Shown piece after piece: positions 1 to 7,613 of a stretch of DNA of 21,894 nt. Below the pieces are notes generated by a model. The model was given only the letters and a program-made list of their open reading frames with translations, had not been told where the DNA came from and ran no database searches. Source of the DNA: an uncultured Candidatus Saccharibacteria bacterium (GTDB lineage: Bacteria; Patescibacteriota; Saccharimonadia; Saccharimonadales; Saccharimonadaceae); NCBI GenBank assembly GCA_948663575.1, contig CAPNAV010000016.1, positions 1-21,894 on the forward strand, in the 5' to 3' direction. A program made the position numbers and the translations under genes. Each line of letters opens with the position of its first letter. Position 1 is the stretch's first letter.

Positions 1-25
1 AGACTGCAAGGTTTTAGAAAATGAA

Positions 26-42
26 CTGAATCTTTGATTCAG
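26..42. repeat. Small stem-loop CTGAATC-TTT-GATTCAG, copy 1
   Basis: A 7-bp perfect inverted repeat with a TTT loop. The identical 17-base sequence recurs at 11526-11542 between two FISUMP cassettes, where flanking bases extend the stem to 10 bp. Its role is unknown. Confidence 0.55.
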
Positions 43-110
43 ACCAATAACAGAGCAAAAGCCTTGCGCATACTAAAAAACTTTGTTAAAATGGAACCAT
101 ATTTAGGGTT

Positions 111-140
111 TTACTCTTGACCTAGGTCAAGAGTAATTTT
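111..140 (+). terminator. Perfect palindrome followed by a T-run, possible terminator
   Basis: 111-136 is a perfect 26-bp palindrome: arms TTACTCTTGAC and GTCAAGAGTAA around CTAG. TTTT follows at 137-140. On the + strand it has the form of an intrinsic terminator for whatever gene lies upstream of the window. A protein-binding palindrome is the alternative. Confidence 0.45.
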
Positions 141-371
141 TGTCTTATAAACTTTCTTAGTTTTATGAACCTCGATTGCTCCTTCGACAGAAACTCTCCG
201 CATATGGATACCTTTCTACATTGTTAATTATAAATAGTTATATTACTCGACCTTTATAATAAGGTTTTATAATAAACCTCTGCACAAGAGCTTTCACTCT
301 AGTACGTATTGTATAGTAAAAATTCTAAAATCTACAAGCATAGCCGTTAATCTTTTTCAAAAGTCGTATAG

Positions 372-420
372 TTGTCATTATCCCATAAAGAAAGACAAGC
401 TTTCTTTATGGAACCGACAA
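372..420. repeat. Long hairpin with 12-bp perfect arms
   Basis: CCATAAAGAAAG (383-394) pairs perfectly with CTTTCTTTATGG (400-411) around ACAAG. TTGTC (372-376) and GACAA (416-420) can pair outside this. There is no strong T-run on either side, so it is not an obvious terminator. Confidence 0.5.
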
Positions 421-457
421 TGGGTTTATGGATCAATAGTCTTGTCTATGAGTACCA

Positions 458-498
458 TTTTTATTCGGACCGGGTCCAATACCCCGCAGCTTGCTGCG
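458..498 (+). ncRNA. Two-hairpin element, copy 1 (candidate structured RNA)
   Basis: A 41-base element that matches 17484-17524 at 36 of 41 positions. Hairpin 1 is TATT, a bulged C, GGAC, triloop CGG, GTCC, AATA. Hairpin 2 is CGCAG-CTTG-CTGCG. The closing base pair of hairpin 1 is C-G here and T-A in the other copy, and the remaining differences fall in the linker and the second loop. That pattern suggests selection on RNA or cruciform structure. No known RNA family is recognised. Confidence 0.45.
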
Positions 499-688
499 AG
501 GTAGTTTATTAAGAATAAGGCAGGCTCTTTTATTTAAAAAGGATTATGTAGTAATGTTAATAGCGGAGTTTTTGCATTAGTGTTTTTATCTTAGAGATAA
601 AGCAACATAGAAAGATGCGTAATATTTTGTTAGGGATGTTTGGACACGGCATTATGAATTATTTGATAATACTAACGGTAAAGGAGGG

Positions 689-717
689 TTGATTTCTTGA
701 TGGCTTATGCTTATAAT
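689..717 (+). promoter_or_regulatory. Promoter of the pilus operon
   Basis: TTGATT (689-694) and TATAAT (712-717) are separated by 17 bp. The predicted transcription start, 7 bases after the last base of the -10 box, is 724, which is the A of the pilM ATG. This implies a leaderless pilM mRNA. The AAGGAGGG at 681-688 lies upstream of the predicted transcript and so is not the ribosome binding site. Confidence 0.7.
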
Positions 718-723
718 TAGGGT

Positions 724-1773
724 ATGAGCTTGGTACACGGTGTGGGCGATTTTTTCGCATTGGATATTGGGACGACTGCTATTCGTTTAGTTCAGCTTAC
801 CGGAAATGTGCAGCATGGTTGGGTGTTGCAGAAGTTTGCTTATGTGCCAGTAGAACGAAAGGTCTTAGAGGATGGTTCGGCGGCAGGACAAAGGCGCTTG
901 GGGGAGACGATTTTAGGGGCGATGAAACAGGCTGGTATTACAACAAAAAATATTGCTGTGGGTATGCCGGCGGTGCGGACTTTTACGTCGATTGTGCGTG
1001 TGGAGAATTTGCCGGAGAATGAACTTTTGAACACAATCAAATATCAGCTGGACAAATATATTCCGATGGCGGTGGACGAAGCAACAGTGGATTATGTGTC
1101 TTTGGGAGTGTGTCCGCATGATGCGACGAAAGCAGAAGTGTTGATTTCGTCATCGGCGAATGATTTTGCGGAGACTCGAATGGAGTTGATCGAATCGTTT
1201 GGGTTGAACGTGATTGCGCAAGAGCCAGAGTCGTTGGCGATGGCGAGGGCGTTGACACCAGTGGGGGCGCTCGATGCGAGGATGATTATTGACCTTGGTG
1301 AAAGGTCGACGGATCTTGTGATGATGTACCGAGGAATGCCGAGGTTGGTGCGGTCGATTCCAGGGGGGTTCGCGTTGTTGATTAAGACGGTGTCTTCGGC
1401 GTTGTCGGTGAAAGAGGAACATGCCAGACAGTTTATTTTGAAATTTGGTTTGGCGCAGGATAAAGTGGAGGGGCAAGTGTTTCAGGCGCTGGATTCGACA
1501 TTGGAAAGTTTCGCGTCAGAACTTACAAAATCGATGAGATTCTTCAAATCGGAATATATGAATGTGCCGGTAGGGGGGATTGTGTTATCTGGGTTTGCGG
1601 GAATGATTCCGTTCATTGCAGAATACATTGAAGCGAAGACGAACGTACCGACGACGCAAGGTAACCCGTGGCAGATGGTACGGGTGACGCCGGAGCAGCA
1701 GCAAGTGTTGGCGCCAGTGGCGAGTGAGTTTGCGGTGGCGATTGGGCTAGCAGAAAGGGGAAATGATCGATGA
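724..1773 (+). CDS. pilM: Type IV pilus assembly protein PilM (actin-like ATPase)
   Basis: This is the cytoplasmic actin-like component of the pilus inner platform, which binds the N-terminus of PilN. The sequence shows the actin/FtsA-type nucleotide motifs: ALDIGTTAIRLVQL near residues 12-25, IIDLGERSTDLV near 188-199, and VLSGFAGMIPFIAEYI near the C-terminus. The length of 349 residues is typical of PilM/SHS2-type proteins. The start was chosen because the promoter at 689-717 places the transcript start on this ATG. The gene opens the operon and overlaps the next by ATGA. The motifs are seen directly; the role is from the family and the gene order. Confidence 0.95.
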   Translation: MSLVHGVGDFFALDIGTTAIRLVQLTGNVQHGWVLQKFAYVPVERKVLEDGSAAGQRRLGETILGAMKQAGITTKNIAVGMPAVRTFTSIVRVENLPENELLNTIKYQLDKYIPMAVDEATVDYVSLGVCPHDATKAEVLISSSANDFAETRMELIESFGLNVIAQEPESLAMARALTPVGALDARMIIDLGERSTDLVMMYRGMPRLVRSIPGGFALLIKTVSSALSVKEEHARQFILKFGLAQDKVEGQVFQALDSTLESFASELTKSMRFFKSEYMNVPVGGIVLSGFAGMIPFIAEYIEAKTNVPTTQGNPWQMVRVTPEQQQVLAPVASEFAVAIGLAERGNDR

Positions 1774-3209
1774 ACGATTTTATTGAGAATTTCAAGAATG
1801 ATTTGGTGGAGATTTGGGGAAAAATCCAAGAAATATTCCATAAGATAACTAGTAAAAAGCCATCGCAGAATGGTAATGCTGGTGGGGATGGGAATTATGA
1901 GATTAGTCTAGTGCCGGAGGTAAAAGCAGAGGCGATTAAGGCGCTGAGGATTCGTAACTTAGTATTGTTTATTTGTATTGTGGTGTCGAGCATTGCTCTG
2001 GGGGTGGTAGTGGTTTTGTTTGGGATTAAGAGTGGTCAGGATATTGCGATGTCTAATCAGGATCGAAGATTGGAAAAAATGTCGGCAAAATTGCAGGAAT
2101 ATACTGGCCTGGACGATTTGACGACGATTCAGGGGCAGTTGGAGATGTTGAACATGATTGCAAGTGAAAAGACAATGCTGTCGCGGGTGTTTGGTGCGCT
2201 AGGAGTAATGATGCCGAAGGGTGGGGACGATGTGAGTTTGTCGGATTTGCGGGTGAACTTGGAAACTAATTTGATTACGCTAGAAGGTCAGGCGGATGCG
2301 AGAGTGGCGCCGTTGATCGATTATCGTGTGTTGGAGGCGTTTAAGAAGGGTGTCGATTTGACGAGATATGATTATGGACGTTATGTGGACATTGACGGGA
2401 AAGAAATTCCAACGCAATGTATTAGGGAAGCGGATGCGGAGGGAAACGCCCTGAGGTCGGGAGATAATTATTATGCGTGGTGGGATTTGACGATTCCGGG
2501 CTGTGAAGGTGTAGTGCGGAGTTTGACGGCGGATCAGGTGGATTATCATTTTCATGCTAAGGCAGAGACAGAATTGGCGGAAGTAAGGGTCTTTTGCGAT
2601 ACGGACGGAAATTGTGAGGATAGGCTGGTTGAAATTACTTGTGATTGGGATGCAGCGGAAAAGAAGCACAGTAATTGTCGTAGGTCGCCGCTGGAGGGGG
2701 AAGATGGGGGAGAGTCTGGCACGATAGAGATTGATGTTGAGACGGTGGAGACTTTACCGATAAGGGTGAAGATTTGGCGAACGCCACAGTTTGATGAGTG
2801 GTATGATGCAGGAGAAATGTCATTAGACGGGGTAATTACGGGTATCGAGCATTTTAATAGTAGATGCTATGTTTATACGGGGGCGTTGACTGGTGAGGAA
2901 GGAATGCAAACGGTGCGTTGGAGTTCTTCGAATGATTGTGCGTTGGCACCAGATGGCTTGACTATCACAGGGTCGTCAAACGGTCGAGATGAGAGTGACA
3001 ACCTAGTACTTAGGTTTACGGCGACGGTGACTTTTGCGGAGGAGTTCTTTATGTTTAGTAATAAGCATATGATTGCGATTGGGCCGATGGGGCAGAATGT
3101 GACGGATTCTTATGTGCAGATTGGTAATATGTTTGCTAAGGAAGCGGATGCTTGTGCTGCTGATGATGTAGAATGTTTATTGAACGGAACGAACGGAGGA
3201 GATAATTAA
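1770..3209 (+). CDS. pilN: PilN-like type IV pilus platform protein, C-terminally extended
   Basis: It lies directly after pilM with an ATGA overlap, the normal place of pilN. Residues 43-60 (ISLVPEVKAEAIKALR) resemble the short cytoplasmic PilN segment that binds PilM. A single membrane helix spans about 63-85 and is followed by a coiled-coil-like region (about 95-150). PilN is normally about 180-210 residues; this protein has 479. The extra C-terminal half (about 200-479) is acidic, has several Cys residues and ends in a beta-rich segment with an Ig-like look, presumably on the outer face of the membrane. Assignment rests on position, topology and the N-terminal motif; the extension is not recognised. 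Confidence 0.8.
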   Translation: MNDFIENFKNDLVEIWGKIQEIFHKITSKKPSQNGNAGGDGNYEISLVPEVKAEAIKALRIRNLVLFICIVVSSIALGVVVVLFGIKSGQDIAMSNQDRRLEKMSAKLQEYTGLDDLTTIQGQLEMLNMIASEKTMLSRVFGALGVMMPKGGDDVSLSDLRVNLETNLITLEGQADARVAPLIDYRVLEAFKKGVDLTRYDYGRYVDIDGKEIPTQCIREADAEGNALRSGDNYYAWWDLTIPGCEGVVRSLTADQVDYHFHAKAETELAEVRVFCDTDGNCEDRLVEITCDWDAAEKKHSNCRRSPLEGEDGGESGTIEIDVETVETLPIRVKIWRTPQFDEWYDAGEMSLDGVITGIEHFNSRCYVYTGALTGEEGMQTVRWSSSNDCALAPDGLTITGSSNGRDESDNLVLRFTATVTFAEEFFMFSNKHMIAIGPMGQNVTDSYVQIGNMFAKEADACAADDVECLLNGTNGGDN

Positions 3210-3210
3210 G

Positions 3211-4068
3211 ATGGCAGAAACTAAGCCTGGCGAGACTAAACGCGTATTAATTTCTAAAGCGCAACGGTGGACTTTGTTTGAAGTGTTGGTGGCGTCGTTG
3301 GTTTTGGGAACTTGCATTGTGGTTGCAAATTTTTTGCTGAAGTATATTGAGTTTAATGCGACTGTGATTGGTGAGAAAAATATTGCAATTAATGAATATG
3401 ATCAGACGATTAGGAATGTGGGTGTGTGTGTTGATACAGATAAGAATAGTAGGTTGTCTGATGCGGAAATTGAGAATTGTAGTCCAAATGAGGTGGCATT
3501 GTCGGATGTTGAAGGGTCACTGAGGTATAATGTTTATGAAACGATGGCGGAGAATGCTGATTTGGAATCAGTGGCTAGACAACGAAACGAGAATGGGATT
3601 TGTTTTACGGCGGACGGTAGCGTGAGGGATTGGGCTTTTGAATATAGTATTGCGACAACAGATGCGGCAAGAGAGCAGGCACTTCAGGGGATGAAAACTT
3701 GTTCGTCGCTGCGTGTGATTTCTGATGCTTTGCCAGCCCACAAGAATACGGAGGCTTTGATGGCGAGTTTGAACCAGTTGTTTATCGTGGCGGGAATTGA
3801 GCCAGAGAATATTTCGCCGACAGATGAGACGATTATTTCTGAGATCGGTGGAGTGGCAATTATTCCGGTGAGTTTTAGGATGCAGGGGACTGGAGCGGAG
3901 ATTATTCATGCGTTAGATAGTATTGAAAAATCTATTCGCGAGTTTGATATTACATCAGCAACGGTGGAATGGTCGACAGGGGGGTTGAATTTGAGGGCGA
4001 ATGCAAATGCATTTTATTTGGGCGCGATGGCGTCGCTTGAGACAGAAAAAACTGTGAGGGCAAAATGA
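3211..4068 (+). CDS. pilO: PilO-like type IV pilus platform protein with an EF-hand loop
   Basis: Positioned after pilN with SD GGAGGAG upstream and one base between the genes. It has one N-terminal membrane helix (about residues 22-42) and an extracytoplasmic domain, like PilO; 285 residues is long for the family (about 200). Residues 75-86, DTDKNSRLSDAE, match a 12-residue EF-hand calcium loop with D1, D3, N5 and E12. The same loop occupies the same residue numbers in the next protein. The C-terminal third (about 205-270) has the alternating pattern of the ferredoxin-like PilO core. PilO identity comes from gene order and topology. It overlaps the next gene by ATGA. Confidence 0.78.
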   Translation: MAETKPGETKRVLISKAQRWTLFEVLVASLVLGTCIVVANFLLKYIEFNATVIGEKNIAINEYDQTIRNVGVCVDTDKNSRLSDAEIENCSPNEVALSDVEGSLRYNVYETMAENADLESVARQRNENGICFTADGSVRDWAFEYSIATTDAAREQALQGMKTCSSLRVISDALPAHKNTEALMASLNQLFIVAGIEPENISPTDETIISEIGGVAIIPVSFRMQGTGAEIIHALDSIEKSIREFDITSATVEWSTGGLNLRANANAFYLGAMASLETEKTVRAK

Positions 4069-4502
4069 AACAAGCAGATGTATTTAGTATAATTTTGGTA
4101 GCGAGTGTAGGTACTTTGGCAGCGTTTTTTATCTGTAAGGCTTTGATGGGTGATCCTAATTCGATGCAAGTGAAGTTTACGAAGGTGAGAGATGTAGTTT
4201 CTAGTAAACTGGAAGATCCGAACGCAGAGATTTTTAATAGTACGGCCATTAATCCGACGATTGAGGTGTATGTGGGTGATTGCGAAGATATTGATAAAAA
4301 TGGCATTTTGGATGATGCGGAGATTAGGATTTGTCGTTGCGATACAAATCGTGATGGAACGCTTGATGAGGAGGAGGCGCGGATTTGTGAGCTGAGAGAT
4401 CGTTGTGATTTGAATGGTGATGGTAATATTGGGGGTGAGGATGAGACGGCTTGCATGAATGCTGGGAATGAGTCTGATGAAAGCGGCGATGGAGGAGAAT
4501 AA
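4065..4502 (+). CDS. Small membrane-anchored EF-hand protein of the pilus operon
   Basis: A 145-residue protein with one N-terminal helix (about residues 6-26) and an acidic extracytoplasmic tail. It carries three calcium-loop sequences: DIDKNGILDDAE at 75-86, DTNRDGTLDEEE at 93-104 (both with full EF-hand ligand patterns), and DLNGDGNIGGED at 115-126, which is dockerin-like. Cys residues flank the loops at 73, 90, 92, 108, 114 and 130. It overlaps pilO by ATGA and precedes pilB, the place PilP would occupy in Gram-negatives, though it does not look like a PilP lipoprotein. Calcium-sensitive control of the pilus platform is inferred; calcium binding is strongly suggested by the motifs. Confidence 0.8.
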   Translation: MKQADVFSIILVASVGTLAAFFICKALMGDPNSMQVKFTKVRDVVSSKLEDPNAEIFNSTAINPTIEVYVGDCEDIDKNGILDDAEIRICRCDTNRDGTLDEEEARICELRDRCDLNGDGNIGGEDETACMNAGNESDESGDGGE

Positions 4503-4505
4503 GCA

Positions 4506-6272
4506 GTGGCATTGTTAACCAAGGAGAGTTTGCAGAGAGTTATAGAACTGCTGGTGGCGGAGGGGCTGGTGGATTCGGGTGATGTGGCTCGAGTGCAAGA
4601 GGAAGTGAACAAAACGAAGCGGCCACTACTGGAAGCTTTGACGACGCAGAAAATTATATCAGATGCAATGTTGGCGCATGCGACGGCGGTGATAATGGGG
4701 GTACAATATGTAGATCTTGAGAACGTGGAGATGGATCAAGCGACGCTAGAGTTACTACCACTAGAAGTGGCGGAGCGTTCAATGGTAGTGCCACTAGGCG
4801 AGTCGAATGGTCAGTTGGTAGTGGCGATGTTGGATGTGGGGAATATTCAATCGGTTGATTATTTGGCGACGTTTACGGGCAAGTCGGTGCGAGCAGTGAT
4901 GGCATCGAGCGGGGGGATACAAGCGGTACTTAGGCAATATAAGGGGGATTTTACGGGGGTAGCGCAGGCGGTTAAGGTTACGAATCAAGAGGTTGCACAA
5001 GCGAAAGCGAATAGCAATATTAAGACAATTACGCAAGATTCGCCGATTTCTAAAGCTTTGACGAGTATTCTAGAGTTTGCAGTGAAATCGAAGGCGAGTG
5101 ATGTGCATATTGAGCCACTAGAGAATAGTTTGATTATACGTTGCCGGATTGATGGTGTGTTGCGACGAGTGATGGAGTTGCCGAAGGCTATTGAGCCAGC
5201 GCTGGTGTCGAGGATTAAGATTTTGGCAAATCTGAAGATTGATGAGCATAGGATTCCGCAGGATGGTCAATTTGCGGTGGCGGTGAGTGATAAGGAGGTG
5301 GACCTTCGTATTGCGATTGCGCCGGTAGTATGGGGTGAGCAGGTGGTGATTCGGTTGTTGGACAAAACTGGAACATCGATGGATATTGAGGGGATGGGAA
5401 TGACTGGTCGAGCGTTGAGAACAGTGTTGAGGGGGATTAGTCGACCGAACGGAATGATTTTGACATCTGGGCCGACGGGTTCAGGTAAAAGTACGACGTT
5501 GTATGCGTTGATCAAAAAGATTAAAAGCGAGAAGATTAATATTGTGACACTCGAAGATCCAGTAGAATATAAGATGGATGGAGTGAATCAGATTCAGGTG
5601 AATATGGATGCGGGATTGACTTTTGCATCGGGACTGAGGAGTATTTTGCGTCAAGATCCGGATGTGGTAATGGTGGGGGAGATTCGTGATTCGGAGACGG
5701 CGAACCTAGCGGTGCAGGCGAGTTTGACTGGACATCTGGTGTTTTCGACATTACATACGAACTCAGCGGCGGGAATTTTGCCAAGGTTGCTGGATATGGG
5801 AATTGAGCCGTTTTTGTTGGCTTCGACATTGAACACGGTGATTGGTCAGCGGTTGGTGCGAAGAGTGGCGAAAAAGCGAACATCTTTTGTGAGCAGTGAA
5901 ATGCAAACGCAGGAAGTGAATCAGGTGATAGGGAACCTTTTGCCAAAGACGCAGGATGATGTGGCAACGGTGAGTGAGGACTTGGGATATAAAGGATTGC
6001 CAGTGATGTCGGCGAATGGATATACATTGGTAAAAGGGATTGACGATCAGTTGTCGCCGGGCGGATATGCAGGTCGTGCGGGGTTGTATGAGGCGATTGA
6101 GGTTGATGATGATATTCAGAAACTGATCGTGAAACATTCAACTTCGAGTGAAGTGATGAAAGTGGCGCGTGAAAAGGGAACGATCACGATGCGTCAGGAT
6201 GGAATGTTGAAAGCATTGTCGGGGATTACGTCGATTGAGGAAGTGGATCGCGTGGCGAGTGATTTAGCCTAA
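4506..6272 (+). CDS. pilB: Type IV pilus extension ATPase PilB
   Basis: A GspE/PilB-family cytoplasmic hexameric ATPase of 588 residues that drives pilin polymerisation. It has an N-terminal MshEN/GspE-N-type domain (about 1-150), then the ATPase core: IEPLENSLIIRCRIDGVLRR near residue 200, Walker A GPTGSGKST at about 322-330, an EDPVEYKMDGVNQIQVN Asp box, Walker B DPDVVMVGEIRD and the His box STLHTNSAAG. The start is GTG at 4506, with SD GGAGGAG eight bases upstream. The segment between the core and GGYAGRAGLYEAIEV, where most PilB proteins carry a zinc-binding four-cysteine motif, has no cysteine. It follows the EF-hand gene by three bases. Confidence 0.96.
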   Translation: MALLTKESLQRVIELLVAEGLVDSGDVARVQEEVNKTKRPLLEALTTQKIISDAMLAHATAVIMGVQYVDLENVEMDQATLELLPLEVAERSMVVPLGESNGQLVVAMLDVGNIQSVDYLATFTGKSVRAVMASSGGIQAVLRQYKGDFTGVAQAVKVTNQEVAQAKANSNIKTITQDSPISKALTSILEFAVKSKASDVHIEPLENSLIIRCRIDGVLRRVMELPKAIEPALVSRIKILANLKIDEHRIPQDGQFAVAVSDKEVDLRIAIAPVVWGEQVVIRLLDKTGTSMDIEGMGMTGRALRTVLRGISRPNGMILTSGPTGSGKSTTLYALIKKIKSEKINIVTLEDPVEYKMDGVNQIQVNMDAGLTFASGLRSILRQDPDVVMVGEIRDSETANLAVQASLTGHLVFSTLHTNSAAGILPRLLDMGIEPFLLASTLNTVIGQRLVRRVAKKRTSFVSSEMQTQEVNQVIGNLLPKTQDDVATVSEDLGYKGLPVMSANGYTLVKGIDDQLSPGGYAGRAGLYEAIEVDDDIQKLIVKHSTSSEVMKVAREKGTITMRQDGMLKALSGITSIEEVDRVASDLA

Positions 6273-6284
6273 TAAAATAGTTAT

Positions 6285-6292
6285 GGTATAAT
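6285..6292 (+). promoter_or_regulatory. Extended -10 promoter of pilT
   Basis: TGGTATAAT, an extended -10 box, has its hexamer at 6287-6292. The predicted transcript start is near 6299, just after the ATG at 6297, so that ATG is probably outside or at the very edge of the mRNA. This favours 6312 as the pilT start and separates pilT-pilC transcription from the upstream operon. Confidence 0.6.
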
Positions 6293-6311
6293 AAAAATGG
6301 AAGGAAATGGG

Positions 6312-7613
6312 ATGAATCAGGATAATGTAGGTCAATCAGGACAAACAGCACAGCCGGTACAGCAGGCGACGCCAGTGTCTCCTTTTGCGCCGGTGGCGGA
6401 AGTGAATATAGAGCCGACAAAGCCAGAAGTGAAGGTGGAAGAACCAGCGCAGGCGCAGTCGGCTCAGGCTCAGCCAGAACAGGTGAATGTAGTGGATGCG
6501 ATAGTAGAACAGGTGATTGCACCGGAGGCGAAGACAGCAACAATATTGTCGACTGACGTGACGATTGAAGCGTTGCTTGAGGAATGCGTAAAACATAACG
6601 CTTCGGATTTGCATTTCCAAGTGGGCTTGCCGCCTTTCTTGCGAATTGATGGAGTGTTGCGCCCGCTTTCGACTTATCCAATTTTGACAGATGAGTTGGT
6701 GCAAAAGTTGGTATTTGCAACTTTGGATGCTGATCAACAAAAGATTTTGATTAAAGATAAAGAATTTGATTATTCTTTCTCTTTTGGTGATTTTGGGCGA
6801 TTCCGTGTCAATGCATTCCATGAAAAAGGCAACATGGCGGCGGCATTTAGGTTGATCCCGAATAAGATTCCAAGCTTGGAGGATTTGGGATTGCCGCAGG
6901 TGGTGGCGAGTTTTACAGAACGTCCGCATGGGTTAGTCCTGGTGACAGGGCCGACTGGTTCTGGTAAGTCGACGACATTGGCGGCTTTGATTGATAAAAT
7001 TAACAGTGAACGGGCGGCGCATATTATTACGATCGAAGATCCGATTGAGTTTACGCATCGTTCGAAACGTTCGGTGGTGGCACAGCGTGAGGTGCACTAT
7101 GATACCTTTAGTTTTGCGGCGGCACTGCGTAGTATTTTACGTGAAGATCCGGACGTAGTTTTGATTGGTGAGATGCGCGATCTCGAGACAATTCAGGCGG
7201 CGTTGACGGTGGCGGAAACGGGTCACTTGGTATTTGCGACGTTGCATACTAATTCGGCGGCGCAGAGTATTGACCGTATTATCGACGTATTTCCGGCACA
7301 CCAGCAGCCGCAGATTCGTTCGCAGCTTGCTAACGTGCTGAATGGAATTTGTTCGCAAAGGTTGATTCCGGCGATTGAAGGTGGACGTATAGCGGCGGCA
7401 GAAATTATGGTGGCGAATTCGGCGGTGCGCAGCGTAGTGCGTGAGGGGAAAACACATCAGCTCGACATGGCGATTCAGACTGGTGTTGATCAGGGAATGC
7501 AGACGATGGATCGTGAACTAGCGAGTTTGGTAAAATCTGGAAAGGTGAGTTATGATGTGGCGCATGAGTTTGCAGTAGATGCGGCAGAATTTGAGAGGTT
7601 AGCGAAAGGTTAA
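6312..7613 (+). CDS. pilT: Type IV pilus retraction ATPase PilT
   Basis: A PilT-family ATPase that would depolymerise the pilus. Visible motifs are SDLHFQVGLPPFLRIDGVLRPL near the N-domain, Walker A GPTGSGKST (about residues 213-221 from this start), EDPIEFTHRSKRSVVAQREV, Walker B DPDVVLIGEMRD, and the His box ATLHTNSAAQSIDRIIDVFP. The first ~70 residues are a low-complexity Pro/Ala/Gln/Val tail absent from typical PilT (about 350 residues). The start at 6312 has SD AAGGA six bases upstream; an in-frame ATG at 6297 is the alternative. The stop overlaps the pilC start as TAATG, suggesting coupled translation. Confidence 0.94.
   Translation: MNQDNVGQSGQTAQPVQQATPVSPFAPVAEVNIEPTKPEVKVEEPAQAQSAQAQPEQVNVVDAIVEQVIAPEAKTATILSTDVTIEALLEECVKHNASDLHFQVGLPPFLRIDGVLRPLSTYPILTDELVQKLVFATLDADQQKILIKDKEFDYSFSFGDFGRFRVNAFHEKGNMAAAFRLIPNKIPSLEDLGLPQVVASFTERPHGLVLVTGPTGSGKSTTLAALIDKINSERAAHIITIEDPIEFTHRSKRSVVAQREVHYDTFSFAAALRSILREDPDVVLIGEMRDLETIQAALTVAETGHLVFATLHTNSAAQSIDRIIDVFPAHQQPQIRSQLANVLNGICSQRLIPAIEGGRIAAAEIMVANSAVRSVVREGKTHQLDMAIQTGVDQGMQTMDRELASLVKSGKVSYDVAHEFAVDAAEFERLAKG

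Larger units (their letters stand above)
1..723. other. Gene-free, hairpin-rich region upstream of the pilus operon
   Basis: No convincing coding sequence is seen on either strand. The stretch holds a small stem-loop at 26-42, a perfect palindrome at 111-136, two tandem mini-hairpins each with TATAAT in the loop (around 251-278), a long hairpin at 372-420, a two-hairpin element at 458-498 and the pilM promoter at 689-717. The content resembles the other accessory intergenic regions of the window more than a decayed gene. Confidence 0.6.

Noticed and set aside
681..720. AAGGAGGG with a short leader peptide ATG (700-720)
   Set aside because: The -35/-10 pair at 689-717 puts transcription start after it, so it would not be in the mRNA; only six codons.
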